In this document: in pieces, positions 1 to 10,619 of the stretch | Layout: each line of letters opens with the position of its first letter | Position numbering within the stretch: the stretch's first letter is position 1 | Translations under genes and position numbers: made by a program | NCBI GenBank assembly: GCA_020002185.1 | Contig: CM034531.1 | Location: 43,470,367 to 43,534,366 of the forward strand | DNA length: 64,000 nucleotides | Origin: Paraescarpia echinospica | Taxonomy: Eukaryota; Annelida; Polychaeta; Sabellida; Siboglinidae | Direction: 5' to 3' | Notes under the pieces: generated by a model | Told to the model about the DNA's origin: nothing | Seen by the model: only the letters and a program-made list of their open reading frames with translations | Databases searched by the model: none

Positions 1-1
1 G

Positions 2-307
2 CTTTCTGTACGGTATCGTATCATAGTTCAGATTTGTACCATTACATACCAGGCACTGTCCAATAAGCAACCATCTTATTTGCATTCATTGCTTACTCCT
101 GTAAGAAAACCTATCCAGCTTCGATCATCTAGTTCTGACCTACTTTTTGTTCCTAGAGTCAACACTAACATTGGAACTAGGGCTTTTTCTGTTGCTGCAC
201 CAACTCTTTGGAATATGCTCCCTCTTAGTGTTGGATCAGTTGAAAATATTACAAAATTCCGTCGTCATTTAAAAACGTATCTTTACAACCTTGCTTATCC
301 ACCGTAG
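2..307 (+). pseudogene. L2/CR1-like LINE, C-terminal end of ORF2 (runs off the left edge)
   Basis: An open frame enters from the window edge and ends at TAG 305-307. It carries the signature of the C-terminal tail of L2/CR1/Jockey-type reverse transcriptases: a QALSNKQPSYL segment, then LFVPR, then GTRAFSVAAPTLWNMLP, then a stretch ending HLKTYLYNLAY. This tail lies after the RT domain. The catalytic part, if present, is outside the window. There is no internal stop, but the fragment cannot be judged functional. The 3'UTR and microsatellite tail follow directly. Confidence 0.85.
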
Positions 308-450
308 TTCCCTAGCGCATTGACCCATCTGTTGACAACTGGAAAACTACTTATGGATTTTGAGATTGACCAATCCTTTGTTCTGATGCGCCTCTGAGCT
401 TGGTTTCCAAGGATTTAGGCGCAATAGAAGTTATCTTATTATTATTATTC
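308..450 (+). mobile_element. LINE 3'UTR with (TTA)n tail
   Basis: The stretch after the LINE stop contains the typical L2-type end: a GCGCC...AAGGATTTAGGCGC hairpin-like stretch (about 389-421) followed by TTATTATTATTATT (436-449). Ending in a short simple repeat instead of poly(A) is characteristic of the L2/CR1 group. Confidence 0.7.
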
Positions 451-655
451 TGTGGACCGTAAAGTTAGCTTCCATGTATTACCGCAGTGTTTTCTAAGGA
501 GTGTCCGTTTTGAGCTTACAATGTGTTGTTGCCACCATAGTAGGTGATGTTCCAATGTAGATAAGTAACCTGATATAATAACGTGAGGTAAAATGAATAC
601 TGCTAAAAGTGTAGTTATGACTGCGATACAATGCACAATCACTCATTCTCTCACT

Positions 656-800
656 TACTCTCCAACTCATCTACTTACTAACTGACGAACTCACTCACTC
701 ACTCACCCACCCACCCACCCACCCACCCACCCACCCACTCACTCACTCACTTACTCACCGATTTGCTTAGCCACTTCGGCATTCACTCATTCACTCAGTC
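656..800 (+). repeat. (CACT)n/(CCAC)n microsatellite
   Basis: A degenerate tetranucleotide tract switches from ACTC units to a run of CCCA units (about 703-737) and back. It is the same motif family as the longer array at 1079. Confidence 0.9.
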
Positions 801-859
801 AATCACCCACCATAGGATTTCCTTTAGAATGTGCGTTATCTAACCTAGACGTTCACGTG

Positions 860-1075
860 TTGGAATTATTGGTGAGCCTGAAGGGGGGGGGGTGCAATTG
901 GAGGATTTTGGAGAGCCTTAGTTGTTTGTGTTTTTGGTGAGCCTGAGGGAGGGAAGGGTGCAATTGGAGGTTTTTTATGCAACCTGAATTGTAATTATTT
1001 TGGCCTGCCTCAATGGGATGCAATTGGAGTGTTTTGGGGCCTCCTATATTACTCTGTCTGGATCTGCCCCTGCAT
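860..1075 (-). repeat. Copy of the CAGGGGCGGAT repeat family with a GTGAGCCTGA tandem motif
   Basis: Two imperfect units of roughly 70-80 bp carry GTGAGCCTGA followed by GGTGCAATTGGAGG. The right end (about 1013-1075: TGCAATTGGAGTG...GGGGCCTCC...CTCTGTCTGGATC...CCCCTGCAT) is the reverse complement of the block at 8172-8232. Related sequence also occurs at 18.06-18.34, 19.43-19.70 and 24.33-24.55 kb, so this is a dispersed repeat, probably a non-autonomous transposon remnant. Confidence 0.6.
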
Positions 1076-1078
1076 ATT

Positions 1079-1200
1079 CACTCGCTCACTCACTCACTCA
1101 CTCACTCACTCACTCACTCACTCACTCACTCACTCACTCACTCACTCACTCACTCACTCACTCACTCACTCATTCACTCACGCACTCACTCACTCACTCA
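1079..1200 (+). repeat. (ACTC)n microsatellite
   Basis: About 30 nearly perfect tetranucleotide units with a few point changes near the right end. The apparent reading frames (Leu-Thr-His-Ser repeats) are artefacts of the repeat. Confidence 0.97.
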
Positions 1201-1254
1201 CAACCAAAGCTCTTCTACATGCAATATCGTTTAATACTGGTATTATTAAAGTAA

Positions 1255-2700
1255 CTAAACATAAACGTGAATGCCGCGCTTCATGCACACCAGGGACCTC
1301 ATACTAAAGTACCCTCCTATCACAAATCCACAATATAAAGTTCCGTCGACACATGAATATGCGTGCAGTTTCTTCGTTGATATCAACGCATGGAACCGTG
1401 TTAACCCATGCAAATACTCATAACTAGGTGCGGTCTAGGGGCAGCGACTACTGCAGTGTTCCGTTGCGACACCCATATCGGCCCACCCACACCCAACAAT
1501 GTAATCACATAAACATTTCAAGGAATAATCTTACCCCTTGTGACAACAATATTAGTTTCGCGACACGTTGCACCTGAAACCATAACTATAACGAATTTAC
1601 GACCTCTGGTAGAGGCTTGCATATTCGTGTTGTCCTTTGAGTAGTTTTATTTATGTGAAGTTATGGCACTTAAACCGAGCACTATGTTTCGGTATATTTG
1701 TTATTGTAAAAGGTCATCATCCTCTGTGGTATTATATAGATCGTGGGTTCAACCATAGTTGCACCTGCAACTTGGATTGGTACGTGTGAACAAACCGCAC
1801 CGTTTCGTTACCCATATTAATTGTGTGCTTGATGTATTGTATGCTAGTTATGGATGCATATTCAAATGTTATGAACAATACATATGTCTGTAATGCGCTT
1901 CTTATGAACGCCTTCTATAATACACCTGTTAAAGTTCTTGGTAAACGCCTACTACAAAAATCATTAATAGCTTACTAGAACAATTTTTGTTCGACAACGT
2001 TTAAAAACCGGTATTCCTGTAAAAGAGTTTGCAGCAGAAAATTGTCGATTATACCATTTTTCTACCCGTTTGTTGAGAGCTTTCGTAGTCAAACACAGTG
2101 GGTGGCTTTTAAAGTTTTGGTGGCAGTTATTTCATCAGTCTGCTACCTGTTTTTCTCAAATGTCGTCATGGAGTCAAACGTCGCATTTACCCACACAACG
2201 ATATGGCTTATCGATCCAAACTTTGCTTTGCACAGCTTCCCATAGTGCGAACATGAATAAACAGAATGTGGTGAGGGTTGATTATGTAGATTTACCATGG
2301 CTCTAATCTTCCTAGCCTCACGATTTTTGGCTAATGTTGTTACTCCGTTAGCTTCGAAAGACTCTGTGCCGTTTCAATCGAATAAACGACCACCATTTAG
2401 AACGTGATAGAGCCTCAGATTCCCATCATACGTGACTCCAGACAACTAGGACGAACTGCGTCCTTGTTGTGGTACAGTAATCGCATGTGTATAAGCATAA
2501 CAAGTATAAATACACAGAAATGCAGTTATTTTGCCGTTATACAAAAAAATAACACACGGAGCATGCTCGTTACTCGAGCTTACGTTGCCGATACTGCATG
2601 GAGCTTCAGATATTATATTCGGACAACAGTTACTCGGGCCGTGGCTCTCGTAGCTATAATCCGGATTTGTAACTATATTTGCGCCGTATATGATGCACTT
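1255..2700. other. Non-coding stretch, nothing recognised
   Basis: AT-rich sequence with only short random frames. I found no protein motif, tRNA or clear repeat on either strand. Confidence 0.5.
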
Positions 2701-2706
2701 TTCAAC

Positions 2707-2858
2707 TGACTACAAGATGAAACCTGTATAACCCAAAATAAAATATGATACCAGATGACAACGTTGTAGCCCATAATAAAATATGTACTGTGTTGTTTAC
2801 AGGATGACAACTTTATAGCCCGTAATAAAATATGTGTTATTTTGTTTACAGAATGACA
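2707..2858. repeat. Imperfect tandem repeat, period about 56 bp
   Basis: About 2.5-3 diverged units share GATGACAAC...GTAGCCCATAATAAAATATG and a TGTTTACAG segment. Each unit contains AATAAAATATG. Confidence 0.75.
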
Positions 2859-3059
2859 CATTAAATCTTTCGAGGCGGCTATAACTGGCTGTTGATTTCA
2901 GTATAAACTATAAATCCATACTACATGTTTTTCTCGAATTGGTTTGTTAGTGTTGTGCGAAACAAGTGGCTATGTAGCTTACATACGTGTTTGAACATTA
3001 TACTCGGGCTGTTTAGCGACATAGCTTTAGAATATGTGGACACACCGGATAGAAACACC

Positions 3060-3340
3060 AATCCTTTTCCACAGCGTCCATAGGTTATTAGCTTTAACTT
3101 TTGTATCGCAGTCAGCATCGGTTTTGGTTGGGAACATTGTTGTTCACCCCAATCGCCCAAGATCTGCCGTGTTGAAATATGTATTCATTGGATATGGATA
3201 CAGACCGGTTGACATCATCAAACGGTTTTCTCTGCTTCGTTCGGTTATTAGTTTTAACGTTTTGATTGGCGTTAGCAGTCGGTTGGGTAGCTCCACCGTT
3301 GTTTAGTCCCATTGAACCGATATATGCCGTTTTATTGGAC
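3060..3340. repeat. Imperfect direct duplication, about 160 bp apart
   Basis: Two diverged copies share the order GGTTATTAG(C/T)TTTAAC, then CAGTC...GGTT, then CACC...GTTGTT, then ATATGCCGTTTT or a variant. No coding sense is evident on either strand. Confidence 0.6.
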
Positions 3341-3590
3341 TTCTCCATATTTCAGTACAGTTCGTCATAAGAAAGTATAATAGAACACATGATACAAATA
3401 TTTTGTAGAACTTAACAATTTCTTTAATTTACCAAGTAAAACAGTCCTGTATCATACACGTTTATGAAATTAAGGCTTTTATAGCAATTACACCAGCATC
3501 CGATCTGAAGGGTTATGTATTACACAATTCCATACGAATTAATATAGGTGAACAATATCTACTTTTTGTATTCCACAATGACCTTGTATA

Positions 3591-4430
3591 CTAATATGAA
3601 GCATTACTGTTCACATTTGGGGATCGCTTCAACTTGATGCATGCTGTTACCAGGTGGTGGTCGTTGTTAATGTCAGTTCCACGGCAAGCTCTCACATCTT
3701 GAAGGGACCTGCGCCACTTTCCTTTGATGATGATGTGGTCAATGTGGTTGCATGTTAACACATCAGGTGACTTCCAGGTGAGCTTGTGGATGTTTTGGTG
3801 TGCGAAGATGGTACCTCCGTTTACACAGTTGTTGTTTAAGCAGAAGTCAACAAGACGTTCACCATTGCCATTCATCACACCACAACCGTGTTTGCCCATA
3901 GCCATTTCACAGTTAGAGTTATCAGCGCCAACTTTGGCATTCATGTCTCCGATGGCCAAAAGCATGTCATGTTGTATGACTTTAAAGACTGCTTGTTGTA
4001 ATTGCTCGTACCAGTCTTCCTTGTCCTCTTTGTCAGCCTCATTAGTTGGTGTATAACACTGAAAGATGGTATGCTTGCAGTGTTTGGAGTTGAAACGTGC
4101 TTTGATCATCCTATCACTGATGGGTTCCCATTCTAACAAGGTGTTGGGCTTTTCTCTGGAGACTATAAGGGCTATACCATGGATATGTGTGTCTTCATGT
4201 CCTGAGTAGAGGATGACTGATCCATCGCTGGTCACCTGGCTTCCAGAACTAATCCATCGGCACTCACTAACCCCTAGGATGTCCAGGCTGTGTCTTTACA
4301 TCTCGCGGATGACCTGCCCTAGCTTTAATGTCTCATTCATGGTGCGGACATTCCATGTAGTTTTGGGTCCAAGCAGACTATCTTTCGGACCCTTGCCTTC
4401 TTGATGCAGGCTTTGAGCAGAGGTTGTCAT
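3591..4430 (-). pseudogene. RTE-type LINE endonuclease (APE-like) fragment
   Basis: On the minus strand an N-terminal leader (about 4430-4300) leads into an exonuclease/endonuclease/phosphatase fold. Visible motifs are ILGVSECRW, QCYTPTNEADKEDKEDWYEQL, the metal/catalytic GDMNAKVGADN, LVDFC and the terminal DHHLV. This is the layout of RTE-clade endonucleases, often annotated as craniofacial-development-protein-2-like. A TAG stop interrupts the frame near 4299, just before the ILGVSECRW motif, and the reverse transcriptase that should follow is absent because the frame ends at 3591 and anonymous sequence begins. RTE copies are usually 5'-truncated, so a 5'-only copy implies a later deletion. 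Non-functional. Confidence 0.85.
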
Positions 4431-4700
4431 ATTGCCAGATGGCTGGCTTAAGTCCGCTACGGGGCCCCTTGTGGTAGATGTGTTTGTCGTAGTTTCCGTA
4501 ACAGAATAGTGTTTTTACAGGGTGGGGTTTTTAACTGTTTCGTCTGGTCCCTCCTACGGGATCTGCCAGGCTTGGTTAAACCTGCCAGGGGCTAAAGCCA
4601 CCGCCGGTATAGCTCCCAGAGTCCTTGGGATACGCAAGCCTCCCCATCATCGACAAGGTACCAGCACAAAGGGAGGTATTCCTTACTATTTCGTCAAACG
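4431..4700 (-). mobile_element. RTE-type LINE 5' leader
   Basis: The sequence just upstream (on the minus strand) of the endonuclease frame, including the GCTCCCAGAGTCCTTGGGAT and ACGCAAGCCTCCCCATCAT stretch (about 4611-4650), resembles the leader usually found before RTE-clade endonuclease ORFs. That is from memory of such elements and not from a search. Confidence 0.55.
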
Positions 4701-4779
4701 TACTTCGTTTTCGATCGCGCTTGAAATCTTTGCATCCATCGTAAATGTTAGTTGGTTTATTACGGCAACTAAGCATTGA

Positions 4780-5180
4780 CTTTTATTTCCGTGGGACGAT
4801 TGCAATACAGATATATCGTAAGTCCAAGACCTAACAACGCATCGTGCGTGCAGTCGACCATCGTGACGTTTTTTTAAGATTCGAGAATGACGGCGAATAA
4901 CGTTTTTATTGTGATGTTACGGTCATACGTAGACAGATAATGACATACTGAAAACTTCCACCAAATTGGAAACATTTATAATACATTAGGGTATGGTTTT
5001 ATGTGCTAGAACGGCGCGGAGGCTGTGTTTTATATATTCAACCAGTTTTAGTGAGTTAGTTGCACCACTGTTTCCACTGAACAAATAATTAATAAATATT
5101 CATGCAATTATATATGTCTTTGGAATTGTCGACAACTCGCATTCTCGTATTTAATGCGTGTAATAGTATGAATAAATTGT
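4780..5180. other. Non-coding stretch, nothing recognised
   Basis: AT-rich anonymous DNA between the RTE leader and the CA repeat. Confidence 0.5.
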
Positions 5181-5202
5181 AACTTGATTTGTATACGTAA
5201 TT

Positions 5203-5203
<1 letters not shown>

Positions 5204-5293
<90 letters not shown>

Positions 5294-5351
5294 TATATAT
5301 ATATATCTATACATGTATTATATTATAAGTGTATATATATTATATATGCAT

Positions 5352-5398
<47 letters not shown>

Positions 5399-5418
5399 CA
5401 ATATATATATATAATAGA
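5204..5418 (+). repeat. (CA)n and (TA)n compound microsatellite
   Basis: An uninterrupted CA run (about 43 dinucleotides, 5204-5289) is followed by TA-rich sequence, a second CA run (5352-5378) and a TA run (5378-5416). Cys-Val or Thr-His reading frames here are artefacts. Confidence 0.98.
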
Positions 5419-5618
5419 TAGTTCATATTAAAAGCATTGTTCATATGCGATATTATTCCTTAGCATACATTTTAACGGCACATGTTTATCACAGAATTTT
5501 TTTTTTCATTCTCAGTTAACCATCGATACATGCGTAACTGGGTTTTTCGTGCGCATAACGGGTAAATGAAAAACGAGATCTGGTATTTCGGAAAAGGTAA
5601 TAATCCTGGCTAATGGCA

Positions 5619-5667
5619 TGTATGCACGTATGCATATATGCATAATATACATGCATATATGCATGTA
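5619..5667. repeat. Clustered ATGCAT/TATATGCAT palindromes
   Basis: Several overlapping self-complementary units (GCATATATGC, twice, and ATGCAT) form a block able to extrude a cruciform. Confidence 0.7.
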
Positions 5668-6156
5668 TTCTGGTAGGGTAAATCAGTGTTAGTTGAGTCT
5701 CTGGGTTAGTTGAGCCACCCGTGATTCCCAATAAACTACAGCAGCGAACATGGCTTTGTACCCCCTAGTGATTGAATAATAGATTGTTATTATACGACGA
5801 TTGTTGACGTACACAATGTGACAATTGCCACGTTATTCCGAAAATAAGAGCTAATCTATGTTTTATTGGTGTATAATGAATCTGTTGATAGTTGTTGAGA
5901 TTAATGTCATCAAGTGTATAAATTACCAAAGCGTATCAAATACTTTATTGTTCTTGCAGTTACAAATGGTTTACCTACGCAATACTAAGACATTTATTTT
6001 AATCAATTATCTTATTCAAGAGAAATTCATTATACTATATTTAATGTCGAAATGTTGCTAGTTCAGCTATGCAAGAGGGTTTAGTTGAGTAGTTATTAAA
6101 TAATGAAAATACGTAGTACATGCATTCGAAAAAATTCGCCATGGGATTCGTGTGTT

Positions 6157-6474
6157 GAGCGCAGTGGCGCAGTAGATAGAGCATCGGACTCTCAATTCGA
6201 ATCCTGTGCTACCGCGTCGAATCTTCGGCAAGTTCGGTCACTCCACGTTGCTCCAGTTCACTCAGATGTGTGAATGAGTACATGGTTATAGACAATGGTG
6301 GATATTTGTGTATGAATAGTCTTCGCGCGTTAATTGCAGCGTGGCTGAATGCTTCACAGATAAGTCGTGATGGTGTTCGATTGAACCTGTCTACCAGGGA
6401 ATAAAGTGTAAAGCGCTTTGAGCTGTCCTGAGGACTGGGCACTGCGCTATAAAATAACTTACCTTTACTTTTAC
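6157..6474 (+). mobile_element. tRNA-derived SINE
   Basis: The head has a Pol III A-box-like stretch (GTGGCGCAGTAGATAGAGCA, about 6164-6183) and a B-box-like TTCGAATCC (about 6197-6205). A body of about 200 bp ends in AAAGCGCTTTGAGC...GGGCACTGCGCTATAAAAT, a 3' tail shared with LINE/SINE partners of the L2/CR1 type, then a short A/T-rich end. This fits a full-length tRNA-SINE. The B-box deviates from consensus (AATTCGAATCC), so transcription competence is doubtful. Confidence 0.8.
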
Positions 6475-6479
6475 ATTAT

Positions 6480-7370
6480 TTTTGTTCGTGACGGTTGGGA
6501 TGTCGGATAGCTACAGGGCAACATACATGCAGATAGCCACAATGTGGTTGCATGGGGCCTTTAATTGTATCTTAGTGAAGTATAATTACTTATAATGAAA
6601 TGCTTATTGATTTATCAACGACGTTTATGTATCCAGTGGATGAAATCGTAATTGTTTAGGCTGAGTTGTTTGGACGTTTTAGTAGAACGGCTACATGAAC
6701 TAAAGAATTTACACACATACTCTAGTAGCTAGTAGCCATTGACCAACCTTCTTTGAATTAGGTACATATATATATATATTTATTCACATAAGACACATTT
6801 TATTTGTAGCAAAAGATCTACAAATAATCACACTTCCTGTGAGTAAACAGAATTTGTACTTAGGAATATCGTTGCCGCGAATAATACACAATATGGTTGT
6901 TTGTCTTTTTGTGTCGCGAATTGCACCGGCACAAACACAAGTGATAGATATATTGGTTCAGAGATCACTTCACAGCCAACATGTTTATCTGCATACGCAC
7001 GGCACATATAGCAGCAAGACGCTTCGCACGTGTCACTCAAGCTTGCAGGTGTCACCCTTAAACAACGGTGACAACTGAATCTAAATTACGCCGCACAATA
7101 AGTATGGTATATAAATTGCAAGGCAAAAATGCGTCATGTTGTGCGTGTCCGTGCATTGCTAAACGTCCTCGCGAATTTACGATCCTCTGTCACAGGTCGT
7201 CATCCGTTATGATGACATCATGCTGTGTCCGACCACGTAACATTCTGTGGCTACTCACACTGAACGAATGTTTCATAGCTCCCCTGGAGTTCAGTGTTAC
7301 TTGTTACACTAAGTAGGGCATAGTGCAGTCAAGTAAAATATGAACGAGTCCATACAAGGGAATATAATTA
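6480..7370. other. Non-coding stretch, nothing recognised
   Basis: No protein motif or RNA gene seen. A short TA run lies at about 6765-6780. Confidence 0.45.
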
Positions 7371-7378
7371 CTATACGA

Positions 7379-7493
7379 AGTGTGTGTGTGTGTATGTGTA
7401 TGTGTGTGTGTGTGCGTGTGCGTGCGCGTGCGTGTGCGTGCGTGTGTGTGTGTGCGTGCGTGCATGCGTGTGTGCGCGCGCATGCGTGTGCAT
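7379..7493 (+). repeat. (GT)n/(GC)n compound microsatellite
   Basis: Alternating purine-pyrimidine sequence of GT, GC and GTGC units, potentially Z-DNA-forming. Confidence 0.95.
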
Positions 7494-7512
7494 ACATTTT
7501 TATTATGTGTTC

Positions 7513-7660
7513 ATTTAAACTACTTGATCGTGCTTGTATTTCGCGCCCTTCACGACCGGACGCCGGAGTACCTCGCCTTATTCATCACGCTGTATGTGCC
7601 ACGCCGCGTCCTACTTATTATTTCAAACTTGCTTTTAATGTCTAGTTCAACATGACCCTT
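7513..7660 (+). pseudogene. L2/CR1-like LINE ORF2 C-terminal scrap
   Basis: The translated segment contains LVFRALHDRTPEYL followed by YVPRR and LLLMSSST, then a stop. It matches the pattern of the region just C-terminal to the LINE RT domain (LVFKALHxxxPEYL...YxPxRxLRS). It is short, diverged and interrupted by stops after about 45 codons. It lies immediately next to the microsatellite at 7379-7493. Confidence 0.6.
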
Positions 7661-7929
7661 AGGCGTCTGATTCACTTCCCATATCACAATTTGTATTATT
7701 GCTATTATTTTAATTGTCTACCATTATACCAGAATATCATTTCAATTATTTATTAATTAATATTTTGTTTTAATAATTTATTTTATATTTATTTATTCAA
7801 TATTTATTACAGATGCATGCTTTTGCACGTATATTTTTTATAGTCTTACATCTTAGTAGTTGGGTCAGTAGCATTTTATTGTCAGCACCCCTGAAAAGTT
7901 TTTTTATTATGGATATGAGTAACAAAATA

Positions 7930-8056
7930 AAGTATATTATTATTATTATGTATGCGTGCGTGTGCGCGTATTCGTGCATTTCATGTAACATGTATGGTTG
8001 TATTACGTACGTATGTACGTATGTACGTATGAATGTATGCGTGTGTGTGTGTGTGC

Positions 8057-8093
<37 letters not shown>

Positions 8094-8165
8094 TGTATTT
8101 CCGTGAGTGCGAATGTGTGTGTATGTTTGATTGCTTCGTGTATGGTTGTGCGCATGAGTGCATGT
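7930..8165 (+). repeat. (GTAC)n, (GT)n and (TGCG)n microsatellites
   Basis: A series of simple repeats: TACG units (about 8006-8028), GT (8040-8054) and about ten TGCG units (8057-8093). Runs of Cys-Val and Arg-Ala codons here are artefacts. Confidence 0.95.
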
Positions 8166-8171
8166 GAACAC

Positions 8172-8500
8172 GCAGGGGCGGATGCAAAGAGAGTAGTCCA
8201 GGAGGCCCCAAACCTTCAATTGCACCCCTGAGACTTGCAAAAATCCACGTACGGCCGAACCAAATCCAGATTGGGTGGGCTGAGCCGGAGCTTCAGCACC
8301 ACTCTGCCTTCGGATCGGTAGACAGGCGGGTGGGGGTGCTGTTGGAACATATATAATTCAGAACATCAAGGAGGCTCGTTACAGGGCACATTTAAAAGAT
8401 CAAGGGGGCACGTCACTCTAGCGTAGGCATAGCGACGTCAAATTCCAAAGATCTAGGGGGCACATGGTCCAAATCCCCCTGGATCCGCCAATGACATTTG
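8172..8500 (+). mobile_element. Non-autonomous repeat with GGGGCGGAT terminal motifs
   Basis: The left end reads CAGGGGCGGATGCA and the right end, reverse-complemented, reads GGCGGATCCAGGGGG, so the unit has short imperfect terminal inverted repeats. It has no coding capacity. The internal stretch AATTGCACCCCTGAG...CGGCCGAACCAAAT...TTGGGTGGGCTGAGC recurs at 18.1-18.3 kb (inverted) and 19.44-19.57 kb. Confidence 0.6.
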
Positions 8501-8519
8501 CGTGTGAACGTATGCGTAC

Positions 8520-9800
8520 GGACATACGTACCTATGAACGTGCGTATGTGTATATTTGTGCTATAATCGAGGAAACGTATGTATGTATACGAGTAAATTA
8601 ACGTTTTCTTAAACCTCAAGCGCCAAACTTTCAGGGATTAATCTACGACCCCACGAATAGGGTGTAAGACCTATATAATTTCACAGTACCCCATATATGC
8701 CAAGATTCTCATTTTATATGGGGTAAATCAGTTATTCGGAAAATAAAACGTAATGTGCGCGTAATACGTAAAACGTAATTTAAAGGGATTCTTTGTAAGC
8801 TAATATACATTCGAGGTGTACTGTATCAAAACGTATTAATGTCCCATAAGTACTTTCTCTGCTACTTATGTCTTGCGTGTCTATGCATAATTTGGGTGTT
8901 ATCTGCGGAAAAAGCCGATAAACAGTTGTGTTTACGCAAATCATTTCAGCTTGTTGCCACGTAGATGATTAATTCTGCAGCCTGAGTATCATTGTTTATT
9001 TATCCTGCTTCCCAATGCCGTCAGCCGAGTAACGTTTCGATTAAATAGAATTATAACGTTCGCCGACTCGAACGGCTGCAGTCGGTGTCAGCTGCCGCTG
9101 GGACTGTCACTGAGTCTGTCGAGCCTCTACTACACTAACTAACATAGCCTTAGGCAAGGGTCTCGCCATCCTAGTTAGTAAAACTACATTGACATGCATT
9201 GAACAAAAATGCACACTAAAATATAAATATTTGCAACCATAGCAAGAGGATTAACCTGGTCGTGGACGTAATTTTGTTGCCTAAATCTGGGATTTGGGTA
9301 TATGTGTCTACGGGTCTGGCCTTTCCCAATTCCAGTCAGCCGTTTTTGAAAAGTCTCCGTTTCCCCACTTATTTGAACCGAAACGTAAAAATGTGAGATT
9401 CGTACGTTCACAGACTGTTTTTAATGCTACAGGTACGATTGTTAGTAAATCTGGCTGGCATGTCATCATTCAATGTAAACATTTTACGTTTGTTAAAAAG
9501 AACACAATACCATGTTGCCACGGAATTTTGCGATGCACGAAATTTGGACACTAACATATCTGCACTCTAGTATACATAAGTTTTTATCCATGAATATATT
9601 TTTTTTTATTCAATAATAGATCAGTTCAAGTTGCGCTGCTTCATGTGAATAGCACATTTGATAATAATATAGTACTCGCTAAAACAAATTAAACATTTAT
9701 GTTTGACATGTGACTTTATCGTTACTGTACACTTTTCACGAGAATGGCCCATATGCATCATTACATACAACATTAATTATTAGAGCAAGAATAAATGGAA
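8520..9800. other. Non-coding stretch, nothing recognised
   Basis: Anonymous AT-rich sequence. Short frames on either strand show no family signature. Confidence 0.5.
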
Positions 9801-9805
9801 ATATG

Positions 9806-9989
9806 CAGTGCACTCTGGATAAGGTCGAACTTCCAAGGACCCATGACAATACTGATAAGTGGAATTTCTGATAACTAGAAAGTTATCAGAAGGTCCCCTT
9901 ATTGGGACCTTTGCCCTGGACCGAGGAAAAGATTGACTTAACTTAGCGAAAATTCACTTATGCGAGTTCGAGTTATCTGGAGTGCACTG
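9806..9989. mobile_element. Short MITE with CAGTGCACTC termini (pogo/Tigger-like)
   Basis: The element begins CAGTGCACTCTGGATAA and ends with the inverted partner TTATCTGGAGTGCACTG. It is 184 bp long and non-coding, with internal inverted repeats (CTGATAACT...AGTTATCAG; GGTCCC...GGGACC). The CAG...CTG ends plus an adjacent TA dinucleotide suit a Tc1/mariner-superfamily pogo-type MITE. The flanking target duplication (ATATG on the left, TATATG on the right) is imperfect. Confidence 0.75.
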
Positions 9990-10307
9990 TATATGACCAA
10001 TGCATACAGGTAATTATATAGAAGCAAATTAAAAGTTGGCCAAAGTAATGGATTGGGATTTTAGTCTGACTGAATCAACATAACAAGATTCTCTTGTATT
10101 TCTTTTCCATTTAGTCAGCTGTACACTTGGTAATAAGTCCCATAATCCAATATCTAAACTGAATTAATCTGCACAGTGTTGAGTTAGTTAACTCATATAT
10201 AGACTCAGTTTCCTAAATTCAACTGTGTTTATTTGCAGGAACTTTGGAAATAGCTGAGCTGATGGAAAGAGGAAATTGAAGAGATCTACTTAACTGTGTA
10301 ATTAATT

Positions 10308-10615
10308 GGACAATGGGTCACCTGACATAAGATGATGTCTGACTTTGTTCTGCCTCATTCTGTTCTGTGCGACATCTACTTGGACGTTGTACCTCACTTC
10401 GAGTTTCAAATGGATGTGTGCGTCTGATAGTTTTGTGTATCAAAATGCATAGCAGTGCTATAAATAGGACAATATGTTAACTGACACAGTAGTGAAGAAG
10501 AAATCTTACTTTGTTCTGCCACATAAGTTCCGTGTGGCTTCTGCTGGGCATATGTACATCACTACGTTTCAAATGGATTTGTGCAATCGATCGATTTGTG
10601 CATCAAAATGCACAT
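10308..10615. repeat. Imperfect direct duplication of about 155 bp
   Basis: Two adjacent diverged copies share the order GGACAAT, ACTTTGTTCTGCC, GTTTCAAATGGAT(G/T)TGTGC and GTATCAAAATGCA or GCATCAAAATGCA. No coding sense. Confidence 0.8.
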
Positions 10616-10619
10616 CATC

